A DNA stretch of 64,000 nt, taken from contig JANBQC010000028.1 in NCBI GenBank assembly GCA_027576995.1, positions 32,572-96,571 on the forward strand. The letters run 5' to 3'. This DNA comes from Dimargaris cristalligena. Its lineage: Eukaryota; Kickxellomycota; Dimargaritomycetes; Dimargaritales; Dimargaritaceae. This document shows positions 10,002 through 22,300 of this stretch, one piece after another; within the stretch, counting starts at the first letter, position 1, and the number at the start of each line of letters is the position of its first letter. The notes beneath the pieces are model-generated. The model did no database searches and had not been told where the DNA came from. It was given only the letters and a program-made list of their open reading frames with translations. A program made the translations under genes and the position numbers.

Positions 10002-13000
10002 ATGCTCAAGTTCGAGAATAGTTTCTGGGGCAACCTGGCCACGGGGCCTGACCACCGGGTGGGTCTCGAACCCCTCCAGCGCAAAATGGACCAAGGCCTG
10101 GTGGAGCTCGGCGAGGTGCTCGACTTCTTTACCGAGCGGGTGGCCATTGAAAAGGCCTACGCCCAGCAGCTCCAGAACATCGGGGAACGAGCGTTCCGGG
10201 CCGACGGCTTCCGCCGGGACGACGGCGCCTCCCTGCGCATGGTATTTGAAGCTATTCAGCGGGAGCACCTGACCAAAGCCGCTACCCACCTGCGGTTTGT
10301 GCAGGATCTGGTGGAGTGGGTGGTCACCCCCCTGACCCAGTTCCGCGACCAGCATGCCGACCGGCTGCAGACCAACCACGAGGCGATTCACCAGGAAGTC
10401 AGGCACTACCTGCACCACCGGCGGCGCGCCGATAATTTGGGCCGCATCTACCGGGCCCAGTGCGCGCGGGCGAATTGGGCCCAGACCACTACGGAAAAGA
10501 CCCAGTCAGCAACTTATGCCGCCCACCAGCAGATTCAGGTCGTCAGCCATGTGCTCGGCCCGTTGTCCTTCACCAAACTGGAGTTTGTGCGCTTTTTCGA
10601 GCGGGTGCAGGCCAGTCTGCCGACCCACGACGTCAAGTACGGTCTGCTGGGCACTTTCCGCGGGCTCATTAGCGGCGAGGAATTCGTTGCTTGGGTGCGC
10701 ACGAACTACCCTAGCCAGGTCCGGTCCGTCGCCGATGCCGAAGCCGTGGGCCAAAGCCTCATGGGCCAGAATTTCCTCCGCTATATTGGCCGGGGCTCCA
10801 CCTTCACTGCTCGATCCGGTACATACTACCAGTGGAAGCGCCACGCCCGTGAGTTGATGCAAATCACCCCTCCCAGCACCGCCGGTCTGACCAACCCCAC
10901 CTCCCTGTTCTCAGATTCACTAGGTGGCAGAGAGGATGGTTTGATCAATCCCCTATCCCCCCACGACTGGGCGACCGCCGACACTCGCTCCATTCTGTCC
11001 GACGACTTCGATGCCCATAGTATCAATAGTAATACCGACCCCTCTTCCTACCTAGCCGAACTATCCCAGCGAGCCTCCATGGATTCCTTTGACTTGGACG
11101 AAGACGCCCTCCAGGCCCATTCTCTACGCACCCGCCAATTGGCCGATTCCGCGGACAACCAGTACCGCCTGGCCGTGCGCAAAACCGACCATTGCCGGAT
11201 GGGCGTGGAAGCGCAGCTCTTCAGCTATCTGGATTCCTTGCAAATCTGGGAAACCGACCGCCTGCTCAATATTCAGTCTGCCCTAGGCCATTTCGTGCGG
11301 GTTCTGAGTCCCTTGATGAATGCCGATGCCAAAAACCACTACGAGAATATTGTGGTGAGCTGTGAGTCATTCAAACCCGACCAGGACCTACAATTTATCA
11401 TTGAACAAAACGGAACCGGATCGTACTGTCCCCAACCCTGCGTTTACGTGAACCAGTACCGGGGGGCGGCCGAGTACCAGGTGTTCGGGCTCGCCTTGGA
11501 AGACCAGATGCGGGTTTCTACCCGACCCGTACCCCTCTTTATTGCTAAAACACTCAGTGCCTTGCACAAGGCCACTTTCCCTCTAGATGTGGCCACTCGC
11601 CTGGACAGCTGGTCCACCGAAGTCAATATCTCGGCCGTCCACGCACTGCGTCAGGAAATCAACTACAGCGGCAAAGTTACCCTCAAGCAACTGCGGCACT
11701 TCGAACCCCCGATTCTGGTGGGTGCCCTTCGTCTCTATCTCCTCGAATTACCCGAGTGCCTACTCACATTTGAGCTCTACGACGCGACCCGGGCCCTCTA
11801 CCAGACCCAACGTGGGGGCATGGACCCCACCGATCATCTCACGTGTATCCGGCAACTCCTGCGCGGCCTCTCACCCGTTCATCTGGCGACCCTGCGGGCC
11901 ATTATCGAACCGATTCACCGCCTTTACGTCGATGTCATGGCCACCAACGACTCTGTCACCGCGGCGGAGAATACCAAGCGTATGGACGGTTTGCTCCAGC
12001 GGTTCGGATCGGCCATGCTGCGTCTAAGGAAGGAATCCAATGTTAACTTCCATGACCGCCATTCCACCAAATTCATGCGGGATTTAGTCCGCCTCTGCCC
12101 CGATATTTTCCACCGACTAGAGTCTCTGAATGGTCATGCCGGTACCAAAGTTGTTAATGTAGACCCCCGTTATCATAATATGCCGAAATCCCGGTTCACT
12201 TCCAAGCCCGGGTTAGGCCAGCATCACGGTCACCATGCCCCCAACAACCATACTTACGGCCACCCAAGGGACTACTTGCCGTCCCTAAGGTATCCTGGCA
12301 CCCGCTCCGACCCCCATCCACCTCACTTCACCGGGAGTGGCCGGCTGCACCCCCATGATAACCCCCCCCAGGGTCCTCATCCGCATTCACCTCCCACTCG
12401 GGGCGGTAGTGGAGGTCCCTCGCCTTCCTCTTCTTCAACCGATGTACTGGCCCAATTCCGGCCCGTTGGACTTCAGCGCCAACTTACCGCTCCGGCCCGC
12501 ACTTGGTCTTCGATTCCCCAGATTCAAAACATCCTTCCCCGGATCCCCAGTTCGGTGTCGCTTCAGGAACTGCCGCAACAGGACCAGTATGACCAGTCGG
12601 ATTCAAACCATCACCACCGCAGCGGCCAAACTAAAAATCAGCACCACCACAACCACCGCCACAGCTATGGCCACCACTACTCGGCCAACCCATCCGATTT
12701 GCCAGCCATGCTGACCCCTACTTCTGTATCTACTACGCCACTGCGCCCGAGCTTCGAACGCGACCTTCAGGAAATTTCGTCCTTGATTGCCCAGGTTCCC
12801 CCTAAAGCAGCCAAGGCATCGCAAACGTCATCATCACTGCCCCCTCCACCGAATCCCCTAGTCGCTGCTACCGTTTCGTCCTCAGCCCTGAAAAAATCAA
12901 TCAGTCAAGACAGTGGCTGGACTCCAGCTCATGACCATGGTGTTGTCCCCGCGACTCCTTCCAGTCCCGATCGGTCCGAATCCCTCAACCGCCCCATCCT

Positions 13001-13058
13001 ACAAGTGCGCGATGCAGGGGACAGCGACGATGACCTGGACCCGTTTTTCCGGGATTGA
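10002..13058 (+). CDS. RGD2: F-BAR/DEP/RhoGAP-like protein (Rgd2/Rgd3 type)
   Basis: Single exon, 1018 aa, starting at an ATG followed by KFENSFWG, a typical F-BAR opening. F-BAR part 1 covers about residues 1-165 and a DEP domain about 185-283 (FRGLISGEEFVAWV). The second half of the F-BAR helices follows at about 360-470, so DEP is inserted within the F-BAR, as in yeast Rgd2. A RhoGAP-like fold occupies about 500-690 (core PPILVGALRLYLLELPE). The rest is low-complexity with His-rich clusters. The family binds curved plasma membrane and regulates Rho/Cdc42 GTPases at growth sites. Two odd points: the canonical arginine-finger motif (GxxRxSG type) is absent at about residue 520-540, and the conserved late Asn of RhoGAP is replaced around MDGLLQRF. 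Catalysis is therefore uncertain and the domain may only bind GTPases. Confidence 0.85.
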   Translation: MLKFENSFWGNLATGPDHRVGLEPLQRKMDQGLVELGEVLDFFTERVAIEKAYAQQLQNIGERAFRADGFRRDDGASLRMVFEAIQREHLTKAATHLRFVQDLVEWVVTPLTQFRDQHADRLQTNHEAIHQEVRHYLHHRRRADNLGRIYRAQCARANWAQTTTEKTQSATYAAHQQIQVVSHVLGPLSFTKLEFVRFFERVQASLPTHDVKYGLLGTFRGLISGEEFVAWVRTNYPSQVRSVADAEAVGQSLMGQNFLRYIGRGSTFTARSGTYYQWKRHARELMQITPPSTAGLTNPTSLFSDSLGGREDGLINPLSPHDWATADTRSILSDDFDAHSINSNTDPSSYLAELSQRASMDSFDLDEDALQAHSLRTRQLADSADNQYRLAVRKTDHCRMGVEAQLFSYLDSLQIWETDRLLNIQSALGHFVRVLSPLMNADAKNHYENIVVSCESFKPDQDLQFIIEQNGTGSYCPQPCVYVNQYRGAAEYQVFGLALEDQMRVSTRPVPLFIAKTLSALHKATFPLDVATRLDSWSTEVNISAVHALRQEINYSGKVTLKQLRHFEPPILVGALRLYLLELPECLLTFELYDATRALYQTQRGGMDPTDHLTCIRQLLRGLSPVHLATLRAIIEPIHRLYVDVMATNDSVTAAENTKRMDGLLQRFGSAMLRLRKESNVNFHDRHSTKFMRDLVRLCPDIFHRLESLNGHAGTKVVNVDPRYHNMPKSRFTSKPGLGQHHGHHAPNNHTYGHPRDYLPSLRYPGTRSDPHPPHFTGSGRLHPHDNPPQGPHPHSPPTRGGSGGPSPSSSSTDVLAQFRPVGLQRQLTAPARTWSSIPQIQNILPRIPSSVSLQELPQQDQYDQSDSNHHHRSGQTKNQHHHNHRHSYGHHYSANPSDLPAMLTPTSVSTTPLRPSFERDLQEISSLIAQVPPKAAKASQTSSSLPPPPNPLVAATVSSSALKKSISQDSGWTPAHDHGVVPATPSSPDRSESLNRPILQVRDAGDSDDDLDPFFRD

Positions 13059-15458
13059 TGCTACTGAGAATTGGAATGACTGGGTATGCGTTATAAATTT
13101 CCGCTGCTTAGCAGGCTTCCAAACTCTATTTTACTTTACTTCAATTACTGATATCTTATATTACTCCTATTATTCCCTCCCCCCACACACCTATTCTAGC
13201 TATACATGAATTATTGGATTGTTATTTTTTATTCGACCTTTCCGGATGATTGATAGTCTTCGCTTCAATTTAGCAATTTGTATTCGATACTTGGACTTAG
13301 TCGGTTGTTTTATTATAAAGCTCGCCGATTGCTAATGTACTATGCATAATACTATTAGGGGTGGCCTGATAAATTGGCTGCTGGGGTGTTCGGAATGCTA
13401 TGTATAATGGGCAAGGGGCTATAAATGCGAGTGTGTGGTAGAAGAAACCTACGACAACTTACCCACTTGATTCATTGGCAGTACTGTGTTGGTCTTTGAT
13501 TATTATACCTGTATGCGTAAGGTACTGTGCCTGTGGGATCGACTAAGTCATGCAGGTCGCTCCACCTTCCCGTGCGGATCGTTTCCGGGACTGGGCAACG
13601 ATATAATAAATATTGAAGTTGCCTACCACCTCGTAAATTTATCAGAGAAAGCTCTTCAAATGAATCTAGTTGAAAAATATTACTAGTCTTAAAACGAATA
13701 CTAGCTCAAACACGTCCTAGATGCTGCCATATATTATCTCCACCCATACCTATTGGATTGGTCTCCAGTAAATAAAGTAGGTCCGTAGAAGTATGCCCCA
13801 CTGCATTATTTCCCAATACTATCTACAATAGACTGGGATGTACATCTCAATCATACACTGGCGTATTCCATTTAATCTGATCACCGAGTCAACATGCGAT
13901 TCAACTATCTAAAATATGAATTTCGGTTTGTATTGCTATCAATTTACAGGTCATGAAGTCTCGAGGAAGTGGTGCGTTTCATGGGATTCCAATAATTATT
14001 CACTAGATAAATGAATACACCCCCTACCCAATTGATGCCAAGGCTTGGCCAAATATGCTTGGAGTCAGCCACATTTCGCAATGGTATATATTGAGCCATT
14101 TCATTCACACAAGGCCAAATATGACCTTTTATGTTCGGTCCCTCAGTAGTGATTCCATGAGTACCATCATAGTGAGACCCGCTTTGATTTTGAGTGATAC
14201 ATTACAGATCGGCTACATTACTTCCCTACGCCCCTGTCATTAATCAAGTATTCTCAGGAGTTTATTCGGTTTGTGCAAACACTTCACTTTCTAAACCACA
14301 ATGGACCAGGCCATGGTAATGGCTTCCGGATTCAAGCCATTGCAGTACATTCATATCATAAAAGATATATGCAGTCGCCTGATTCAGAGATAAATTTCCT
14401 CTCAGTACGCGAGAGCGGCTTTGAAAATATCCATCACTTCATAAACGCAAGTTTGATTGTATTAATTTGTGGAGCTGGCGGTAACACGTCATTACTACGG
14501 ATTCGGTATATTATGCCTTTGGGAAGTCAGCAGGTCGTGCCCATTAGTCCAATACAAACACATCGTGAAGTATGCTGAACCATTGATTCAAGATGCACCG
14601 ATAAAGAACCACAGTGTGGTGTCCAAGACAGTGGGTCCTCCTAGTCAAATGTGGACTTTTATAGTTAATTTCGGATTGGGACGTGTGGGTATGGAGGATG
14701 GTTAGTGTTCAGTGCAACCAAAGGCTACTCATAAAAAAATACACGGCATACTAATTAAAGATGACTAGACCTCAATAGTGTTTATAGTCATTCGAGTAAG
14801 CAATAAGTGTTAAGCAACAAAACAGCGCTTTTCTCCACAAACAAGCCTTTTTTGCGGGGGGGGGGGGTACTACAACCGTAGTCTGCTTACGGTGAACAGT
14901 AATTCGTGGCACTGTTATTGTCATTAAGAAACTCTTTTGTGACGGCAAATTTATTTGGTGGAGTATTCCATCCAGATCTCCATATTCCTGCCTGCATGGG
15001 GTATTCGGTTTACTCTATCCCCTTATTAGTGTGTGCTTGGCAACCTTAGGTGTGGAAAACCACCTGGTATAGGCAATATCCCGGTAGTAACTAAAAACCC
15101 ATACCTAGAATAAGTAACAGGAATGAGTACACACATGCGGAGGGCGCTTTATAGATAATATTAGACCAGTATAATGAATAGGGTATATGAATTAGATGAA
15201 TCAAGTGGCGAGACTGGCCGAAGGAAGGTTGTTCTTCATCAAGGCAGAATTCTCGTACTCCGCTGATGGGACTAAGCGATGGTGCCGCCTAGTCCTTAAA
15301 GACCAGTCGGCTTTAATCCCATTAATTATTAAGAACGACACTGCCTTTCGGGCCATACAAAAGCCCGGCCCTTTCGCCCTGCCCCTAGACTGCATACCGA
15401 TTCACATGTTTTGCTTTCAATAGCCACTTTACCATCTACCCCCTCATTTTTCGTCACT
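13059..15458. other. 2.4-kb intergenic region without a recognisable gene
   Basis: AT-rich, with only short ORFs of no recognisable family. The ORF at about 14273-14578 begins with TTG and matches nothing I know. A G12 homopolymer lies at 14856-14867. The last ~60 bases before 15459 are pyrimidine-rich and probably the leader of the M3 peptidase gene. A 75-codon ORF from ATG 15196 is not supported. Confidence 0.5.
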
Positions 15459-17478
15459 ATGTATGACCATTGCCGCGCAGCCATCAATTGGAATTTCACC
15501 CCCCAGAAGGTCAGCTCCATCACTGATACTCATAGTGAGAATGCCTGGAAACTCATCAGGAAGATTGAGGCCATACCCCTCACCAGCGCCACTTTTCAAA
15601 CCGCTGTTGCTCCGCTTGGCCTAATCGAGAATGACGCACCCATCATCCCCATTCGTGTGGTCAAGTTTCTAAGTCAGGTTAGTCCCGACCCCCACCTGCG
15701 CGAGGCTAGCCTCAGTGCTGGCCATAGAATCCCTGAATACCTCATGGATAGCTATTTAACCAACAAGGTATGCTGTTTAATCGAGTGGGTGTACCGGACT
15801 ACGGACCGCGAAGCGATGGATCCGGAAGATCGTCTTCTGTTAGAAGCCATGCATGGCTACTGCCAAGCGAAGAAATCGGATTTAACCGAGCAGGAAGAAG
15901 AGAGAGTTCTTATCACGAATCGTCAACTCCAACATCTGGAGACCCAGTTCATGGAAAATGTTCAAGGCAGTACCGATACATGTATCTTTACGCGGGAAGA
16001 ACTTCGGGGACTACCCCAGAAGGTGCTGGATAGTCTTAGATCTAATGGGGCGAAGGATAAATCCATTAGATACCATGTGGAGACCAATAGCCCTGAAGCA
16101 AACCACGTATTGGTTAGTGCCGAACCGGAGACAACCCGCCGCAAGATGGCTCTGGCCCAGATCCAAAGATGCCCTGAGAACATTGCCATTATGGAAGACC
16201 TTGTCGGGCTTCGCCATGAGCTGGCCCAGATAACGGGCCATCCCAATCACGCCTCCGTCAGGCTCGAGGGAACATTGGCCCAGACCCCAGAGTGTGTTCA
16301 CCAATTTTTAATTGGCTTGCAGGACCGCCTTACGCCGAAGGCCCAGGCCGAACTGGAGGTCCTCAAGACCTTTAAAAGGCAGGCTCGACAGGAGCTGGGT
16401 GAAGAGGTAATTTCTGGCGATGACACAATTTACGACTGGGATCGCCCCTTCCTCCTGCAACGTCAGCGGAAATCCAATCCCGAATTGGATTATAGTAACG
16501 TCTCGGACTACTTCCCGGCCGACTGCATCACTCAAGGAATTCTGGGGGTTTTCCAGACCCTATTCGGGTTGGAGTTTGTTGAGGACAAGGTGACCCCCAC
16601 TTGGCATACCAGCGTGCGTACATTTGAAGTGTGGGACAGCGACACGCAGGGGCTTATGGGGCACCTTCACTTGGACTTATTCCCCCGCGAGCACAAGTTC
16701 CCCAATTCGGCCTGCTTTATGCTCCGCTCAGGGTCCCGCTTACCGAACGGAACCTATAGCACCCCCGCCTGCGCTATTGTAACCAATTTTCCGAGACCTA
16801 CAGCCAAGAAACCTGCTCTATTCACCTATCAGGATATTTCCGTTTTCTTTCACGAGATGGGGCATGCCATGCATAGTATTTGCAGTAACGAAATATTCAC
16901 GGTTCCATGGAACGTACATGGCGAACGATTTTATGGAGATGCCCTCCCAACTAATGGAATATTGGGCCAGTCAGCCGGAAGTGCTTAAGCTCCTGTCTGG
17001 TCACTACCAAACTGGTGAGCCCATTTCAGATGAGTTATTGGATCAATGGCTGAATTATCCCACCCACTCTCATGCGCTGACGTATCTAGAAGGTGTAGCC
17101 CTCAGCATTATTGACCAATATATCTATACTCTGCCCGATGGAGCAGTCGACATTCACTTCAAGTGGTCCGCTATGAAGGAAGATATAGCCCTGATCAAGA
17201 ATACCGATGCTGGCACTCAGGTATGGCCCGCTGCAAGCCAGTGTGGAATTGCAGTGAAGTACGATGCCAGGCACTACAGTTCTCTATGGGCCAAGATTTA
17301 TGCCGTTGACCTATTTTATACTCGGTTCTTAAAGGAAGGGATCCTGAATTCCCAAGTCGGTCGCGAATTCCGGCTAAAGGTCCTTATGCCCGGTGCCAGT
17401 CGTGATGCCAGGGAGCTCATGAAAGATTTCCTAGGTCGTGAGCCCCGGTCCGATGCATTCCTCAGACGGCTCGAGTAG
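15459..17478 (+). pseudogene. PRD1: M3 metallopeptidase (saccharolysin/thimet oligopeptidase type), frameshifted
   Basis: Two overlapping frames together cover a full-length M3 peptidase of about 670 aa (the family is 680-710). Frame one runs 15459-16988 and includes TTRRKMALAQIQRCPENIAI, the YFPADCITQGILGVFQTLFG block and the zinc motif HEMGH (residues 465-469). Frame two picks up at about 16888 with TKYSRFHGT, the third zinc ligand region (DFMEMPSQ) and the C-terminal FLGREPRSDAFL. The switch at about 16887 fits a 2-nt loss just after HSICS. Read directly, the protein stops at 16988 after 510 aa, without the third ligand. The conserved segment of the family (GHLAGGYDAQYYGYLW in thimet oligopeptidase) here reads CGIAVKYDARHYSSLW: one Tyr is kept, but the His and two Tyr are changed. 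Family role: cytosolic/mitochondrial degradation of short peptides. An assembly error could explain the frameshift but not the substitutions. Confidence 0.75.
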
Positions 17479-18853
17479 ACTTAAACGTTGTGAGTAAATC
17501 GGCCAGCTGATTTGTCACCAAGGGACACCTGCCCCAAATTTTCCCAAAAAGATAAATTAGCCTGCCGCATGATCTGTAGCAAGTGTAGAGCAACCCGATG
17601 TGCCCGTCAGTTGTCCGCGTCAAACAGTCAGGGCTCTTCCAATCTGGTATATTGGTAGATTACATTTTATTATTGTTAACTATATTGTTTCAATCGATTC
17701 TCGGCAATCAGCTGAGGCCGACACCACATATAACACCAGCCCTTGAGTAAGTCGATTTTAACATTGAATTAAAAAAAAACGCAATGGTTTTCCAGGTTAT
17801 GACTGTTTAACGTTCGAATGGTGGGTATATATACACGTGTGAATGTATGGGTAGTGTTGTGGCCGAACTTAATGCCACAATATAATAGGACCTGATAACC
17901 ATATCAATATCGGCTGGGACAGTGATAGCTTGGTGGTAGACATATATATTGAGGGAAATTTGCACTCGGCGGGGATGATTCTTATCTGGACATGATACAG
18001 TGACAACTAAGCAACCGGGAATCACTCAGGGATCCTTCTCGTATGCGGTGGACGGGGCACAATCCATGGGCTTGGGCCAAAGGAAGGCGCGGCCATGATA
18101 ACACCGGGGGTCGGCAAACTAACATAAAAGACTGAATGGTGTAACACTGTTTGCCTTTATTGAGAGAATACTCAGTAGGTATTTATATAAAACCTGGTTA
18201 GTAGAAATGAATATAAACATGGCGACCTACAGGTGCTGCTACGGTGCTAGAATACCCAATGAGCGACTGTAAATAATAACTATAGCTAACTAGAAGGATA
18301 AATGGAATACTGAAGACTGCTGATGCTGGCGGTTTGGGGATACGCCCCAGCCTGCTATAACTAATAAGCCATCCTAATAGCAATCATGAATACTGAATAC
18401 CGAATGTTAGAAAGAGGCCCAGGCCACCAGAGTACCCATCTGGGTAGAAAAAGGTGAGGACCGGCCTTCGATGATATTCTTCACCTTTTCCAAAACCAAA
18501 AATAGTTTGGGCAGGGTATGGCTCGGATCACAGCCCTCCCTTAAATAGCCCTAAAAAATGGTTGAATATTTGGGTGTTAATGCCTATATTGTCCAGTTAG
18601 TCACGAAATATATAGTTCCTATAGGATGCGAATCAAATGGCTTACATTTCGGCCTTTAAGTATGAGTTTTCAATAAATGAGATATCTTTCTGGTGGAAGG
18701 GTTCCTAAGTATACTAAAATAGAAACACCACAATATAACATTCCAAAGGGGTAGAATTGATTATCTGTGTCTCCAACATACGGGAAGCGTCGGTTAGACA
18801 GGGTCTCGCTCTGGTAATAGTGTCCTTGGCTATTTCTACTATCGAATATATAT
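17479..18853. other. Intergenic region without a recognisable gene
   Basis: AT-rich with short ORFs only. A short imperfect inverted repeat (AAAAAGGTGAGGA / TTCACCTTTTCC) lies near 18450-18495. No RNA gene was recognised. The region ends at the first copy of the 136-bp MITE-like element. Confidence 0.45.
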
Positions 18854-18989
18854 GGGTGAAGTTCAGCTTGGCTGTATAAGAGTTTAACTGATATGTGTAT
18901 GGGAAAATCGGTGGGATGTTTATTTTCAACCAGTAGTACTTGCCTCATCAAATGGATTTTTCGTTATACAACCTTGCTGAACTACTCCC
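18854..18989 (+). mobile_element. 136-bp MITE-like element, copy 1
   Basis: Terminal inverted repeats: GGGTGAAGTTCAGC at the left and GCTGAACTACTCCC at the right. An inner TGTATA/TATACA pair extends them. The copy is flanked by ATAT at 18850-18853 and 18990-18993, a candidate 4-bp target-site duplication. Closest to the copy at 58231-58366. Non-coding. Confidence 0.8.
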
Positions 18990-19374
18990 ATATTATCTTT
19001 CAATTGAGCCGTGATTTGGCGTGGTACGTAATGGGGGATACGAAAACTGACTTAACCCCTCAAACTCCATACAAGCCCTACTTCAATCAGACCATTTTAT
19101 TGGGGGACAGCATTTGCGCAGCACTTCCCACTCGGAGGAACGTGCCTCGTAGTTCTAAAATGGGCTCTTAGGCATTCGAATATCCAGCAGGTCTTTTGCG
19201 TAGTCGATTGGGAGCGTCTGTTCGATTTACGTTTCTAGGCCTGTCTTACGCTAATTTGTTTCCAGGCCTCCCCACCTAATCCCAGTTTCTTCCTGCTATA
19301 ATACTACTCATTCCCTTCCTTACCCCATTTGCCTCGTTCCATATCCCGCACTCCACCCTAATCAAGCCTCCGTT
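18990..19374. other. CYM1 upstream region
   Basis: Short non-coding stretch. TATAATA occurs near 19297, about 80 bp before the CYM1 ATG, and 19250-19374 is pyrimidine-rich as in other 5' leaders in this window. No gene is seen. Confidence 0.4.
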
Positions 19375-22300
19375 ATGCAACAATTGAGTTTCTGGGCCAC
19401 CCGGTCTAGCCGCGGAGGAGGCCAGGCGAACCGCCTCTGGCAGCGTGCTCCGACCGCCACGCTCTTCCGGGCCCAACCGACCCTACGTTACCCTCTCACC
19501 TCTACCGTCCGTTCTCTGGCCACCGCCAGCGGGAAGCCCCTGCACCCCGGTTCCGAATTCACCCCCGGCCATGTGCTGCATGGGTTCCGCGTGGACGAGA
19601 TCCGGGAAGTTCCCGAAATCTCCCTCACCGCCGTCCGCCTCGAACACCTCCGAACGGGTGCACAGTACCTGCACGTAGCCCGCGACGACGCCAACAACGT
19701 GTTTAGCGTGGGGTTCAATACGGCCCCCAAAGACAGCTCCGGAGTCTCCCATATTCTGGAACACACGGCGCTCTGTGGTTCCGAACGCTATCCCGTACGC
19801 GATCCGTTCTTTAAGATGTTGAATCGTTCCATGTCGACGTTTATGAATGCCTGGACGGCCCACGATTACACGCAGTATCCGTTTGCGACCCAAAATGGCC
19901 AGGATTACGCTAATTTACGCGACGTGTACCTGGATGCCGTGTTTCGCCCGCTGTTGCGAGACTTGGACTTCTACCAGGAGGGTTGGCGTATCGAGCGGGA
20001 AAATGCCCGGGATCCTACTTCCCCGTGGACGTTTAAAGGGGTCGTGTACAACGAGATGAAGGGCGCCTTCTCGGATACGGAAAGTCTATTCGCCACCCGT
20101 AGTCAACAGGCCCTATACCCCGGCTGTACCTACAGCTATGTGAGTGGTGGCGATCCCACCCACATTCCCGAATTGACCTACGAAGGGTTGGTGAACTTCC
20201 ACCGTCGCCATTACCACCCTTCTAATGCCCGCTTCTTCTCCTACGGCAATCTGCCTCTGGGTCCCCAGCTTGAGGCCATCAATGCCAAGATCGACTCTTA
20301 CGAACGGGCGGACACCCCCACTGTCCCTCTCTTGAGCCAGCTATCCGCCGCTGGTCCCGCCACCCGGGTCACCGAAACCGGCCCGGTAGACGCGGCCACT
20401 CCCGCTGATCGCCAGGTGAAACAGTCCGTCAGCTTCCTCACCCACCCCACCACCGAGATTTTCCCCTGCTTTGCCATGGGCTTCCTCTCCAAGCTACTCC
20501 TTTCGGGTGCTGACGCCCCCCTCTATCAGGCCCTCATCGATACCAACATGGGTGCCGAATACTCCGCGAATACGGGGTTCAATCCCTATACCTACCAGTC
20601 ATCCTTTTCGGTGGGTCTCCAAGGAGTCCGGGCCGCGGATGCCGCCGGTCCTTTGGAGGAGCGTATTACGCAGGTTCTCGACAAGGTGGCCCAGGAGGGA
20701 TTCTCCACCCCCCGGATTGAGGCCCTTATCCACCAGATTGAAATGGGGCATAAGCACCGCACGGCGGATTTCGGCATGTCATTAATGCAGAGCATATCCA
20801 CCGGCTGGTTCCACGGCTCGAACCCTATTGATTTGATGGAAATTGATAATCGCGTCGCTCGTCTACGGAACGAATTACAGGACGGCCAGTTTTTCCAGTC
20901 TTTGGTGACGAAACATCTGCTGGAGAATCCCCGGAAATTGGTGTACACGATGGAGCCGGACGCAGACTTCCAAGCGAGTTGGAACCGCGGGGAGAGCGAA
21001 CGGCTGGCCGCCGTGGTGGCGTCTTTGACCCCCGCCCAGGAAGCCAATATCCAGAAACGCGGCGAAACGCTCCTGGCTGCCCAAGACGCCGAGCAAGACC
21101 TGGGCTGTTTGCCTACCCTCACCCTGGCCGATATTCCTACTCAAAACACGTCGTCGACGGAAAACTTAAAACACACCCAAATCACTCCGAAACAGTTCCC
21201 CGTGCAATGGAACTTGGCCCCCACCAACGGTATTTCGTATCTCAAGACGATCGCCACTTTACCCCACCCCGCGACCGACCTTCCCGCCGACTGGCAAAGT
21301 TTCGTGCCCCTCCTCTGCAGTGCCCTCACCACTTGCGGGACCACCCGACGCACCATGGCCGAACTAACCCAGGATATCCGGATGTACACCGGCGGCGTTT
21401 CCTTCAACTACCATCTGAGCCCTAGTCTCCGGGATCCTACCAACAACTACGAACTGGGCTTTTCGGTCGGCGGTCACTGCCTAGACGCCAACTTACCGCG
21501 CATGTACGACCTGATCCGGGAAATTACCGATCAAACCGATTTTCATAAGGTGGATCGACTGCAAACTTTAATTGTAGGCCAGGCTTCGGGGCTATGGAAT
21601 AGTATTGCTGAATCCGGGCATAGTTTTGCACGGATGTTGGCTGCATCAACGCTGTTGCCTACGTCCCAGCTCAATGAAACCTACAATGGGTTCGATCAAT
21701 TGCAGTTCTTGAATCGACTTACGGCCAAGTCCGATTTGACGGAAGTCAGTCAGCGTCTTGAGGTAAGCCTATATATAAATATCATTGGAATTGGGCCGTT
21801 AGCTTAGTAGTAATTGAATTATATACTGAAAGAGGTGGGGGGGGTTGTGAGTACCTCCCCCACCTGTTACCTGATTGGGCGATTCGACATTCGTAAAACT
21901 AGGGTTGCTAGGATCTACTTCATTTATGAAATTAATCCTGTATATTACTTTTCTTTTGGGGATCCCCTGTATGCACATTGTCGTCTTAGCAATTGAGGGA
22001 CCTTTTCCTTGACAAGACCCAAATGCGGGTGGCCATTACTGCCAGCCCATCGAGCGAGAAGGCCAACCAAACTGCGCTCGAGGCCTTTATGGCTCACCAA
22101 TCGGCCTCAGCAGGTGGATTAAATTCTGATAATGGCGGGACTTCATCCTTTACCCCATCTTACTCCCAGCGCTACTTCCCAATGCCTTTCGCCTCAAACT
22201 TTAGTGCCCAGTCATTCTACACGGTGCCATTTAGCCACCCCGACAGTCCGGCTCTCCAGGTAAGCATCTAGCCAATGGCACACCAAATAACCTAATGAAA

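Noticed and set aside
14856..14867. G12 run, with similar G/C runs at 176, 9471 and 24720
   Set aside because: Simple homopolymers. The 176 and 24720 runs are the same site in repeat copies. No G-quadruplex layout is evident.
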